Shown here piece by piece: positions 20,290 through 28,589 of a DNA stretch of 64,000 nt. The notes under the pieces were generated by a model. That model had not been told where the DNA came from and ran no database searches. It worked only from the letters and a program-made list of their open reading frames with translations. The stretch is taken from positions 62,001 to 126,000 of the forward strand of contig NZ_BMSA01000001.1 in NCBI RefSeq assembly GCF_014648915.1, given 5' to 3'. How positions within the stretch are numbered: the first letter of the stretch is position 1; each line of letters starts with the position of its first letter. The DNA comes from Streptomyces phaeofaciens (GTDB taxonomy: Bacteria > Actinomycetota > Actinomycetes > Streptomycetales > Streptomycetaceae). Made by a program: the position numbers and the translations under genes.

Positions 20290-22167
20290 ATGAGCATGGA
20301 TTCCACCGCGTGGACGCAGCTGTACAGCGTCATGAACGCCCAGCAGGAACGCCGCCCCTTCGACCGCGCGACACTGCGCCGCATCGGCGCCTTCGCCCGA
20401 CCGCACCGCCGCCGGATCGCGCTCTTCGTCGTGCTCGGGGTCGTGACCGCGCTGCTCGCCGTCGCCACCCCCGTCCTCGCCGGAGCGGTCGTCGACGCGA
20501 TCGTGTCGCACGGCGACGCGGACACCGTCGTACGGTTCGCCCTGCTCATCGCGCTGATCGCGGTACTGGAGGCGGCGCTCGGCATCCTGGGCAGGAGGCT
20601 CTCGGCGACGCTCGGGGAGGGACTCATCCTCGATCTGCGCACAGCCGTGTTCGATCATGTGCAGCGGATGCCGGTCGCGTTCTTCACACGTACCCGTACG
20701 GGAGCGCTCGTCTCCCGACTCAACAACGACGTCATCGGCGCCCAGCGGGCCTTCAGCAACACCCTGTCCGGCGTGGTCTCCAACCTGGTCACCCTGGTCC
20801 TCACCCTCGCCGTCATGCTCACCCTGTCCTGGCAGATCACCCTGCTCGCGCTCGTCCTGCTGCCGGTGTTCGTGATCCCGGCCCGGCGGATGGGCAGCAG
20901 GATGGCCGGCATGCAGCGGGAGGCCGCCGCCCTCAACGCGGCGATGGGCACCCGGATGACCGAGCGGTTCTCCGCGCCCGGCGCCACCCTGGTCAAGCTG
21001 TTCGGCCGTCCCGAGGAGGAGTCCGCGGAGTTCGCGGCCCGCGCCGCCCGGGTGCGGGACATCGGCGTACGGACCGCGACCGCCCAGTCCGTGTTCATCA
21101 CGGCCCTGACCCTCGTCTCCGCCCTGGCGCTCGCCCTCGTCTACGGCCTCGGCGGCCGGCTCGCCCTGAACGGCACCCTCGAACCGGGCGCCGTCGTCGC
21201 CCTCGCCCTGCTCCTGACCCGCCTCTATGCGCCGCTCACCTCGCTCGCCGGGGCCCGCGTCGAGGTGATGAGCGCCCTGGTCAGCTTCGAGCGGGTCTTC
21301 GAGGTGCTCGACCTCACCCCGCTCATCGAGGAGAAACCGGACGCCCGCGAGGTCCCCGAGGGCCCCGTCGCCGTCGAGTTCGACGACGTCCGCTTCGGCT
21401 ACCCGTCCGCCGACAAGGTCTCCCTCGCCTCCCTGGAGGAGGTCGCCGCCCTCGACACCCGCGGCGGCGCCGAGGTCCTGCACGGCGTCAGCTTCCGCGC
21501 CGAACCCGGCCGGACCGTCGCCCTCGTCGGCTCCTCCGGCGCCGGCAAGTCCACCGTCGCCCAGCTCCTGCCCCGCCTGTACGACGTCGACGCCGGTGCC
21601 GTCCGGATCGGCGGGGTCGACGTCCGCGACCTCAGCGCCGCCTCACTGCGCGCCACCCTCGGCATGGTCACCCAGGACGGCCACCTCTTCCACGACAGCG
21701 TCCGCGCCAACCTGCTGCTCGCCCGCCCCGGAGCCGCCGAGGACGAACTGTGGGACGCCCTGCGCCGCGCCCGCCTGGACGACCTGGTCCGCGCCCTGCC
21801 CGACGGCCTCGACACCGTCGTCGGCGAACGCGGCTACCGGCTCTCCGGCGGTGAACGCCAGCGCATGACCATCGCCCGGCTGCTGCTGGCCCGGCAGCGC
21901 GTGGTCATCCTCGACGAGGCGACGGCCCACCTCGACAACACCTCCGAGGCGGCCGTCCAGGAGGCGCTCGCCGAGGCCCTGGCCGGCCGCACCGCCGTCG
22001 TCATCGCCCACCGCCTGTCCACCGTGCGCTCCGCCGACCTGATCCTGGTCGTCGAGGACGGCCGGATCGTCGAACGCGGCACCCACGAGGACCTCCTCAC
22101 CGCGGACGGCCGCTACGCCGAGCTGTACCGGACCCAGTTCGAGGAGACGGCGCCGGTGCTCCCGTGA
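20290..22167 (+). CDS. ABC exporter, fused permease and ATPase (SoxR-regulon type)
   Basis: 625 residues: a six-helix exporter domain (about 45-330) followed by a nucleotide-binding domain. Walker A is LVGSSGAGKST, the Q-loop VTQDGHLF, the signature LSGGERQRM, Walker B VVILDEAT and the switch VIAHRLST. It is a half-transporter that should dimerise and export a hydrophobic or redox-active molecule. There is no ribosome site before ATG 20290, consistent with leaderless translation from the SoxR-type promoter. The open frame upstream belongs to shadow sequence. From memory, Streptomyces coelicolor SCO7008, an ABC transporter near the icd gene SCO7000, is in the SoxR regulon; this looks like its counterpart. 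Confidence 0.95.
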   Translation: MSMDSTAWTQLYSVMNAQQERRPFDRATLRRIGAFARPHRRRIALFVVLGVVTALLAVATPVLAGAVVDAIVSHGDADTVVRFALLIALIAVLEAALGILGRRLSATLGEGLILDLRTAVFDHVQRMPVAFFTRTRTGALVSRLNNDVIGAQRAFSNTLSGVVSNLVTLVLTLAVMLTLSWQITLLALVLLPVFVIPARRMGSRMAGMQREAAALNAAMGTRMTERFSAPGATLVKLFGRPEEESAEFAARAARVRDIGVRTATAQSVFITALTLVSALALALVYGLGGRLALNGTLEPGAVVALALLLTRLYAPLTSLAGARVEVMSALVSFERVFEVLDLTPLIEEKPDAREVPEGPVAVEFDDVRFGYPSADKVSLASLEEVAALDTRGGAEVLHGVSFRAEPGRTVALVGSSGAGKSTVAQLLPRLYDVDAGAVRIGGVDVRDLSAASLRATLGMVTQDGHLFHDSVRANLLLARPGAAEDELWDALRRARLDDLVRALPDGLDTVVGERGYRLSGGERQRMTIARLLLARQRVVILDEATAHLDNTSEAAVQEALAEALAGRTAVVIAHRLSTVRSADLILVVEDGRIVERGTHEDLLTADGRYAELYRTQFEETAPVLP

Positions 22168-22170
22168 GGG

Positions 22171-22250
22171 CGGACCGGCCCCGGCGGACCGGCCCCGGCG
22201 GACCGGCCCCGGCGGACCGGCCCCGGCGGACCGGCCCCGGCGGACCGGGG
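22171..22250. repeat. Tandem 14-base repeat, five full copies and a partial
   Basis: The unit CGGACCGGCCCCGG repeats exactly at 22171, 22185, 22199, 22213 and 22227, followed by CGGACCGGGG. It fills the gap between the converging ABC exporter and WD40 genes. Each unit contains complementary GC tracts, so multiple hairpins can form and it may act as a terminator. It is a likely length-variable site. Confidence 0.95.
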
Positions 22251-22259
22251 CGGGTGCCG

Positions 22260-23216
22260 TCAGGCGATCTCCTTCGCCACGTCCCACACGCGCGGACCGT
22301 CGTCGTACCCCGCGGTGACGACCAGTGGCGGGCCCCCGTCCGGCCGGACCCGGCAGGCCCCGCGCACCCAGCCGTGGCCGCTGATGATCCCCGCCAGGTC
22401 CATGCCCAGGTCGCCGGCGCGCGCACCGGTGGCGGGGTCCCAGACGGCGGTGCCCGGACCGTCCCCGCCCGCGACGAGCAGCGTCCGGCCGTCGACGTCC
22501 GCCCGGCACAGGGCGAACACCGGTCCGGCGCCCGCCGTGAACGCCCGGACCTCCTGCCGCGCCTGCGGATCCCACAGCCGGACCACCCCGTCCCGGCCGG
22601 CCGTGGCGAGCAGGGTGCGCTCGCCGTCGGGAACCTCGCACAGCGTCCACACGAACCCGCGATGCCCGGTCAGCTCCACCTCCGGCCGCCCGGATCCGGC
22701 GTCCCACAAGGTCACCGAGCCGTTGCCGTGCCCGGCCGCGAGCAGCGTCCGGCCGCCCGCCCCGACCCGCTCCAGCGCGAAGATCCATCCCCGGCCGGAG
22801 CCCGTGTCGACGGCGCGCACCAGCCGGCCGTCGTGCGGGTCCCACAGCCGCAGGACGCGGTCGCGGCCCGCCGACGCCAGCAGCTCACGCCCGTCCACCC
22901 GCACCGCGCACAGGGCGTTCACCCAGCCGCGGTGCCCGGTCAGCGCGGCCACCGGCGTGCCCCCGCCGTCGAGGTCCCAGAGCCGGACGACTCCGTCGCG
23001 GCCGCCGGACGCCAGCAGCGGTCCGTCGTCCGTGCGGACCTCGCACAGCGCGCGGACCCAGGTGCGCGAACCGGTGAGGACCGCCACCTCCTCGCGGCTC
23101 ACCGGATCCGCCAGCCGGATCGCCCTGCGGTGCCCGGAGTACGCCACGAGCCTTCGGCCGCCCATGGTGACCTCACAGACCGCCTCGTACACCGGCCGGA
23201 AACGGAACCTGCCCAC
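22260..23216 (-). CDS. WD40-repeat beta-propeller protein
   Basis: 318 residues from GTG 23216, preceded by GGGAGG. It consists of about seven WD repeats, each ending in a VRLWD/LRLWD/VTLWD-type motif and beginning with a G-H-R-G-W/F-V turn (GHRGWVNALCAVR, GHRGFVWTLCEV). The repeats carry an unusual shared pattern LLASGGRDGVVRLWD and LLATAGRDGVVRLWD. There is no enzymatic domain, signal peptide or membrane span, so it is probably a free-standing protein-interaction scaffold in the cytoplasm. It is divergent from a LAL regulator 271 bases away; the interval shows no clear site. Binding partners are unknown. Confidence 0.9.
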   Translation of the reverse strand: MGRFRFRPVYEAVCEVTMGGRRLVAYSGHRRAIRLADPVSREEVAVLTGSRTWVRALCEVRTDDGPLLASGGRDGVVRLWDLDGGGTPVAALTGHRGWVNALCAVRVDGRELLASAGRDRVLRLWDPHDGRLVRAVDTGSGRGWIFALERVGAGGRTLLAAGHGNGSVTLWDAGSGRPEVELTGHRGFVWTLCEVPDGERTLLATAGRDGVVRLWDPQARQEVRAFTAGAGPVFALCRADVDGRTLLVAGGDGPGTAVWDPATGARAGDLGMDLAGIISGHGWVRGACRVRPDGGPPLVVTAGYDDGPRVWDVAKEIA

Positions 23217-23487
23217 ACTGCCCTCCCGCGTCGTCCCCACGGCCCCACGCCGCGCACACGGTCGCGGGCCGACCCGGTCGTGATCCTCGGGGACGCACCG
23301 GGCCGTGACGACCGTGGTGTTACGTAGACCGATTACGCAGTTCCCGCACCCCCGCATCTCCCGCGCCCCGCCCGCACCAGGGTTGCCGCCCCCGCGGTAA
23401 CCGGCCGCCGCCCCGGCCGGACGCGGGGGACTGTCGGCGGCGTACGACAGAATGACCGGACCACCACGGGCTGCGGGGGCGTGAGGC

Positions 23488-26337
23488 ATGACGACGGAAC
23501 GGACACCGCTGGTCGGCAGAGAGGCCGAACTGGCGCGCGTCGACCGGACACTGGCGGACCTGGTGGGCGACGAGGACGGACGTCCGGCGGTCCTGGACAT
23601 CAGCGGCGAGGCCGGCATCGGCAAGAGCCGGCTCGTCCACGAACTGTGCCGGCGCGCGGCCCGGCTCGGCGCCACCGTCCTGCGCGGCCGGGCCACCGAG
23701 TACGAACGGCACATCCCTTTCCAGCCGTTCACCGACGCCTTCGCCGACCTCGACCCCGGCGTACCGGAGTCCTTCCCGGCCGCCGTCGAGGTGGCCCCGG
23801 TGCTCAGCGGCGCCCCCCGCCGCGCCGACCGGTTCGGCCTCCACCGCGCCACCGCCGCACTGCTCACCCACGCCGCCGGAACACCGCTGGTGATGGTCCT
23901 GGACGACCTGCACTGGGCGGACGCCGCGTCCCTGGAACTCCTCGACCACCTCGTACGGCACCCCCCGCGCGCCCGCGTCCTGCTGGTCGTCGCCCGCCGC
24001 GAGCGGCAGAGCCCCGCCCCGCTCACCGCGACCCTCATCCGCGGCACCGACACCGGGGCGGTGCACCGGACGGTCCTCGGGCCGCTCGGCGAGCGCGAGT
24101 GCGTCGAGGGCCTCACCGGCGGCCTGCCGCACGAGGAGGCCGTGCGCCTCTTCACCGCCAGCGAGGGCAACCCCCTCTACCTCCTCGCCCTGCTCCAGGC
24201 ACACCGCGAGGGCGCCTCCGTCAGCCGGCTGTCCACCACCGGGCTCGGCGCCCTCCTGCTCGACGAACTGACCCCGCTGGCCGCACCGCAGCGCCGGCTG
24301 GTCGAGATCGTGGCCGCGCTCGGCGACCACGCCACCCCCGCCCTGCTCGGCGCGGTCACCGGCCGCCACCCGGCCGACCTCGCCGCCGACCTGACCGAAC
24401 TCACCCGGCGCGACCTGCTGCGCACCGGCCAGCACGGCCGGCTGGCGCTGCGCCACCCCGTGCTGCGCAGCCTCGTGCACGACGGCACCGACCCCTGGCT
24501 GCGCACCGAGACCCACCGGCTGGCCGCCGCCGAACTGGCCCGGGCCGGCGCCCCGCTGGCCGAGCGGGCGCACCACGCCGAACGCTCGCTGTCCGGCTGG
24601 GACGCCCACGCGGCCGCCGTGCTCACCGAGGCCGCCGAACAGGCCGCGCACACGGCGCCCGCGAGCTGCGCCCACTGGCTGGACGTGGTCCTGCGGCATC
24701 TCCCGCACACCGCCGAACACGCCGTGGAGCGCCGGGCGCTGATGCTGAGGCGGGCCCGCGCGCTGGGCGCCTGCGGACAGCTCCGGGAGAGCCGCGACCT
24801 GCTGCACCAGGTGATCGCCCTGCCCGACCCGGGCGGAGACGGCGCCGAGTCGCGGGCCTCCGCCGTCGTCCTGTGCGCCGTCATGGAACGCCATCTGGGC
24901 CGCTACTCGGAGGCGGTCGCCCTGCTCCGCCGCGAACTGCACCGCGACGACCCCGCCCCCTCGCCCGCCGACCAGGTCGCGCTCGGCATGGAACTGGGCG
25001 CCTCCGCCCCGCACGACACCTCCTACCCGACCGTGCGCGCCGACGTCGCCCGCACCCTGGAGGTGGCCCGCTCCCTCGACGACGAGGCGGGCGTGGCGGG
25101 CGCGCTCACCGTCGCCGCGCTGGGCGAGGCGTACGAGGGGGAGATGGCCGCGGCCGACACCTACGCCCGCCAGGCCGCGGCACTCGTCGACTCGCTGCCG
25201 GACGACGACCTCACCGCCCTGTGCGAGCAACTGGCCCGGCTGGGCTGGGCCGAGGCGTTCCTGGAGCGCTACGCCGATGCCGAACGGCACGCCGACCGGG
25301 GCCTCGCCATCGCCCGCCGCACCGGCCAGCTCTACCTCCTGCCCCATCTGCTGCTCTGCAAGGCGCACGTCCACATCCAGATCTGCCGGCCGGTGTCGGC
25401 GCTGGAGCTGTCGGACGAGGCCGAGGACATCGCCCGGGGCATCGGCAGCGACGAACTCCTCGCCTTCGTCCTCGGTACCAAGGCCCACGCCGTGGTGGCC
25501 GCCTGCCCGCCCGGCGACCCCCGGCCCCTCGCCGTCGCGGAGGAGGCGGTGGCCGCGGCGGGCCTGGGCGGCAACTGGTGGGCGTCCATCGCCTGGTGCA
25601 TGCTCGGCTACGCGTCGCTCACCGCCGGCGACCCGGTCCGCGCCCGGGACGCGGTGCTGCACGCCGGCGGCCCCGGTCTGCGCAGCCTCCAGCCGTCGAT
25701 GCGCCCGCTGTTCCTGGAGGTCCTGGTGACCGCCGCCGTCGCCGACGGCGATCTGGTCGCCGCGAAGGAGTGGGCCGAGCGGGCCCGCGAGGAGGCCGAG
25801 CGGCTCGACCTGCCGGTGCAGCGGGCCTCGGCCATGCGCAGCGCCGCGCACATCCCGCTCGGCCTCGGTGACGCGCGGGCGGCGGCGGAGCTGTTCGTGT
25901 CGGCGGCCGACGAGAGCGCCCGCAGCGGCGGCGTGTTCTGGGAGGCGTTCTCGCTGCTCCTCGGCGCCCCGCTGCTCGCCGCCGGCCCGGACGGTCCCCG
26001 GCAGGGACAGGCCGCCTGGCAGCGGGGGCAGCGGCTGGCCGCCGCCGGGGGAGCCGAGATGCTGGTCCAGCTGGCCGAGGCGATCCGTCCCGCGGTGGCC
26101 GAGGTCGCCGACGGCCCCGAGCGCCGGCTCGCCGAACTCACCACCCGGGAACGGGAGATAGCCGGCCTCGTCGCCGAGGGCCTCACCAGCCCGTCCATCG
26201 CCGACCGGCTCTGCCTCAGCCGTCGCACGGTCGAGACCCACATCTCCCGCATCTACCGCAAGACGGGAGTCTCCTCACGGGCCGCCCTGGCGGCGCTGAT
26301 GGCGGTCCGCGCCCCCGGAAACCCGTTCACGGTCTGA
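23488..26337 (+). CDS. Large LAL-type LuxR-family regulator
   Basis: 949 residues: an N-terminal AAA/STAND ATPase with intact P-loop GEAGIGKS (residues 40-47) and Walker B PLVMVLDDLHWAD near 135, a long helical TPR/MalT-like middle, and a C-terminal LuxR helix-turn-helix (LTTREREIAGLVAEGL, then SPSIADRLCLSRRTVETHIS). This is the MalT/LAL architecture, in which ATP and an inducer drive oligomerisation and promoter activation. Unlike the LAL protein at 5560, the P-loop Lys is present. No obvious target operator can be read; candidates are the divergent WD40 gene and the facing kinase operon. The inducer is unknown. Confidence 0.93.
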   Translation: MTTERTPLVGREAELARVDRTLADLVGDEDGRPAVLDISGEAGIGKSRLVHELCRRAARLGATVLRGRATEYERHIPFQPFTDAFADLDPGVPESFPAAVEVAPVLSGAPRRADRFGLHRATAALLTHAAGTPLVMVLDDLHWADAASLELLDHLVRHPPRARVLLVVARRERQSPAPLTATLIRGTDTGAVHRTVLGPLGERECVEGLTGGLPHEEAVRLFTASEGNPLYLLALLQAHREGASVSRLSTTGLGALLLDELTPLAAPQRRLVEIVAALGDHATPALLGAVTGRHPADLAADLTELTRRDLLRTGQHGRLALRHPVLRSLVHDGTDPWLRTETHRLAAAELARAGAPLAERAHHAERSLSGWDAHAAAVLTEAAEQAAHTAPASCAHWLDVVLRHLPHTAEHAVERRALMLRRARALGACGQLRESRDLLHQVIALPDPGGDGAESRASAVVLCAVMERHLGRYSEAVALLRRELHRDDPAPSPADQVALGMELGASAPHDTSYPTVRADVARTLEVARSLDDEAGVAGALTVAALGEAYEGEMAAADTYARQAAALVDSLPDDDLTALCEQLARLGWAEAFLERYADAERHADRGLAIARRTGQLYLLPHLLLCKAHVHIQICRPVSALELSDEAEDIARGIGSDELLAFVLGTKAHAVVAACPPGDPRPLAVAEEAVAAAGLGGNWWASIAWCMLGYASLTAGDPVRARDAVLHAGGPGLRSLQPSMRPLFLEVLVTAAVADGDLVAAKEWAERAREEAERLDLPVQRASAMRSAAHIPLGLGDARAAAELFVSAADESARSGGVFWEAFSLLLGAPLLAAGPDGPRQGQAAWQRGQRLAAAGGAEMLVQLAEAIRPAVAEVADGPERRLAELTTREREIAGLVAEGLTSPSIADRLCLSRRTVETHISRIYRKTGVSSRAALAALMAVRAPGNPFTV

Positions 26338-26352
26338 ACGGGACCGACGCGA

Positions 26353-26379
26353 GCCGGGCGGCCGACGCCCCCGCCCGGC
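26353..26379. terminator. Bidirectional hairpin between LAL and kinase genes
   Basis: GCCGGGCGG pairs with CCGCCCGGC around a nine-base loop in the 43-base gap between two converging genes, so it probably ends both transcripts. Confidence 0.6.
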
Positions 26380-26380
26380 C

Positions 26381-28579
26381 TCACGCGATGACGTCCCGGT
26401 ACTCGCCGAGCCAGCGGAAGCCCCCGTCGGCCGCCCGGAACAGATACATCGCGTTCGTGTACTGGTAGCTGGTGGCGTCGTAGCGCAGCCGCTTGGTGAT
26501 GCCCCGGTGGTCGGTCTCGCGCAACCGGCTCACGACGGCGCCCCGCTCCGCGCGGGACGCGCCCAGCGCCGTCATGGCGCGGGCGACGAAGAGCGCGGCG
26601 TCGTAGGCCTCCGCCGCGTACCAGGGCGGGGCGGCGCCGAAGCGTTCCCGGTAGGCGGTGACGAAGGACCGAGCCGCCGGCACCCGGGTCGGGTCCAGGA
26701 AGGCGGCGGCGAAGACCCAGCCCTCGGCGGCCTCGCCCGCCGCGGTGAGGAACCGGGGGTCGAGGGCGTGCGACGTGGCCAGCCGCGCCCCCGAGAAGCC
26801 GGCGGTCAGCAGGGCGCGGGCCAGCTTCGCCGTGCGCGCGTACCCTCCGGTGAACACCACCGCGTCCGCCCGCGCGGCGGTCACCGATTCGGCGAGGGCA
26901 CGGAAGTCGGCGGCCGAGCCGTCCTCCGCGGCGAGCGTGCGCCGGATCGTGGTGCGCTCGGGGGACCGCACGGCGTCGTCGACGAGGCCCAGGCTCTGCC
27001 GGCCGGTGTCGCCCTCGGCCGCGTCGTCGATCAGCACGGTCCGGCGGGCCCGGACGGCGTGCACGAGATACGCGACGACCGGGGCGGCCAGGGTCAGGTC
27101 GTCGGGGCGGGTGGCCGCGTACACCCGGGCGGAGGGGGAGACGGAGGGGCCGGCGGAGGACAGCCCGACGAGCCCGACCGACACCGACACCAGGGGGAGC
27201 CGTGCCTTCTGGTACAGGGGGACGGCGGCCTTCGCGCAGGCGTCGGTGGTCGGCCCGATCACCGCGCGCACCCGTGCGTCGGCCGCCAGCCGCCGGGCGA
27301 TCCGCTGTGCCCCGGCCGTGCCGCCCGCGTCGTCGTGCACCTGGAGTGCCAGGTCGAAGGCGCGCCCGGCGCGGGAGTTGAAGTGGTCGACGGCGAGCCG
27401 TACGCCCCGCTCCTGGGCCCGGCCCGTGCCGCGGGCGTCTCCGCTCAGGTCGGCGTGCACGGCGAGGGTCAGCCGCGGCAGCGGCCCTGTGCCGCCCTGC
27501 GCGGAGGTGCGGTGGGGGCGTCCCGCCGTCCACCAGGCCGCCGTTCCGCCCGCCGCCAGCACCCCGGCCGCCGAGCCGAGTACCACGACACGGCGCCGCG
27601 TGACACCCCGCGCGCCGTCCCCGCCGGGCACCGTGTCGGCGCCGGAACCTGCGCCGGAACCTGCGCCGGACACCGCGGTCGCCTCGACGGCCGGCAGGGC
27701 CAGGACGGCCGTCGAACGGCGCGCGATCAGCCGGGTGACCGCCTCCGGCAGCCAGCCCTCGCCCGCGCCCCCGGCCCCGCCGTCCAGGGCCTGCCGCACC
27801 TCGCGCACGCCGGGGCGGGCGCCGGGCTCCTTCGCCAGACAGTCCCGCAGCAGCGGCAGCAGCGGCGCCGGGACACCGTCCAGATCCGGGTCCTCGTGGA
27901 CCGTGCGCACCAGCACCCCGGGCGCCGAACCCGCTCCGAAGGGACGCTCGCCCGTCACGGCGTACGCCAGCAGACAGCCCAGCGAGAAGACATCGCTGGC
28001 CGGTCCGATCTCCCGCCCCCGGCCCTGCGCCTGTTCGGGGGAGAGGAACCCGGGGGAGCCGACCACCATCCCGCTGGCGGTGAGCGCGGTGTCCTCCGGC
28101 GTCCGGGCGATCCCGAAGTCGATCATCCGGGGGCCGTCGACCGCGAGCAGCACATTGCCGGGCTTGACGTCCCGGTGCACCAGCCCCGCCGCGTGCACCG
28201 CGTCCAGCGCCTCGGCGAGCCGGGCGCCCAGGAAACGGACCGAGGCGAGCGGCAGCGGCCCGCACTCCCGCACCGCCTCCGACAGATCGGGGCCCGGCAC
28301 GAACGCCGTGGCGAGCCAGGGCGACTCCGCCTCCGGGTCCGCGTCGAGCAGCGGTACCACCCAGGGGCTGGCCACCCGGCCCGCCGTCTCCACCTCGCGG
28401 CGGAACCTGGCCCGGAAGGCCGGGTCGTCCGCGTGTGCGGCGCGGATCACCTTCACCGCGGTGAGCGCGCCCCCGCCGGACCGCGCCAGATACACCACGC
28501 CCATGCCGCCCGCGCCGAGCCGGCGCAGCAGCCGGTAGCCGCCGATCCCGGCGGGATCGGCGCCACGCAACGGCTCCAT
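26381..28579 (-). CDS. Receptor-like Ser/Thr kinase with periplasmic-binding-protein sensor
   Basis: About 732 residues from ATG 28579, with GAGGGGG upstream. The kinase domain (15-265) has glycine loop LGAGGMGVV, Lys43, HRDVKPGN and IDFGIAR, all intact. A single hydrophobic span (VVVLGSAAGVLAAGGTAAWW, near 330) leads to an outer domain of about 350 residues. That domain starts LTLAVHADLSGDARGTGRAQ, with AVIGPTTDACAKAAVPLY, which is the type-1 periplasmic-binding fold of branched-chain amino-acid (LivJ-like) receptors. Signal binding outside probably changes kinase activity inside. It is third in an operon with a paralogous kinase and a lipoprotein; ten bases separate it from the upstream kinase. 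Confidence 0.93.
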   Translation of the reverse strand: MEPLRGADPAGIGGYRLLRRLGAGGMGVVYLARSGGGALTAVKVIRAAHADDPAFRARFRREVETAGRVASPWVVPLLDADPEAESPWLATAFVPGPDLSEAVRECGPLPLASVRFLGARLAEALDAVHAAGLVHRDVKPGNVLLAVDGPRMIDFGIARTPEDTALTASGMVVGSPGFLSPEQAQGRGREIGPASDVFSLGCLLAYAVTGERPFGAGSAPGVLVRTVHEDPDLDGVPAPLLPLLRDCLAKEPGARPGVREVRQALDGGAGGAGEGWLPEAVTRLIARRSTAVLALPAVEATAVSGAGSGAGSGADTVPGGDGARGVTRRRVVVLGSAAGVLAAGGTAAWWTAGRPHRTSAQGGTGPLPRLTLAVHADLSGDARGTGRAQERGVRLAVDHFNSRAGRAFDLALQVHDDAGGTAGAQRIARRLAADARVRAVIGPTTDACAKAAVPLYQKARLPLVSVSVGLVGLSSAGPSVSPSARVYAATRPDDLTLAAPVVAYLVHAVRARRTVLIDDAAEGDTGRQSLGLVDDAVRSPERTTIRRTLAAEDGSAADFRALAESVTAARADAVVFTGGYARTAKLARALLTAGFSGARLATSHALDPRFLTAAGEAAEGWVFAAAFLDPTRVPAARSFVTAYRERFGAAPPWYAAEAYDAALFVARAMTALGASRAERGAVVSRLRETDHRGITKRLRYDATSYQYTNAMYLFRAADGGFRWLGEYRDVIA

Positions 28580-28589
28580 CAACGCCCCC

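Noticed and set aside
22171..22250. The 14-base repeats as a CRISPR array.
   Set aside because: There are no spacers: the units are directly adjacent and too short, and no cas genes are present.
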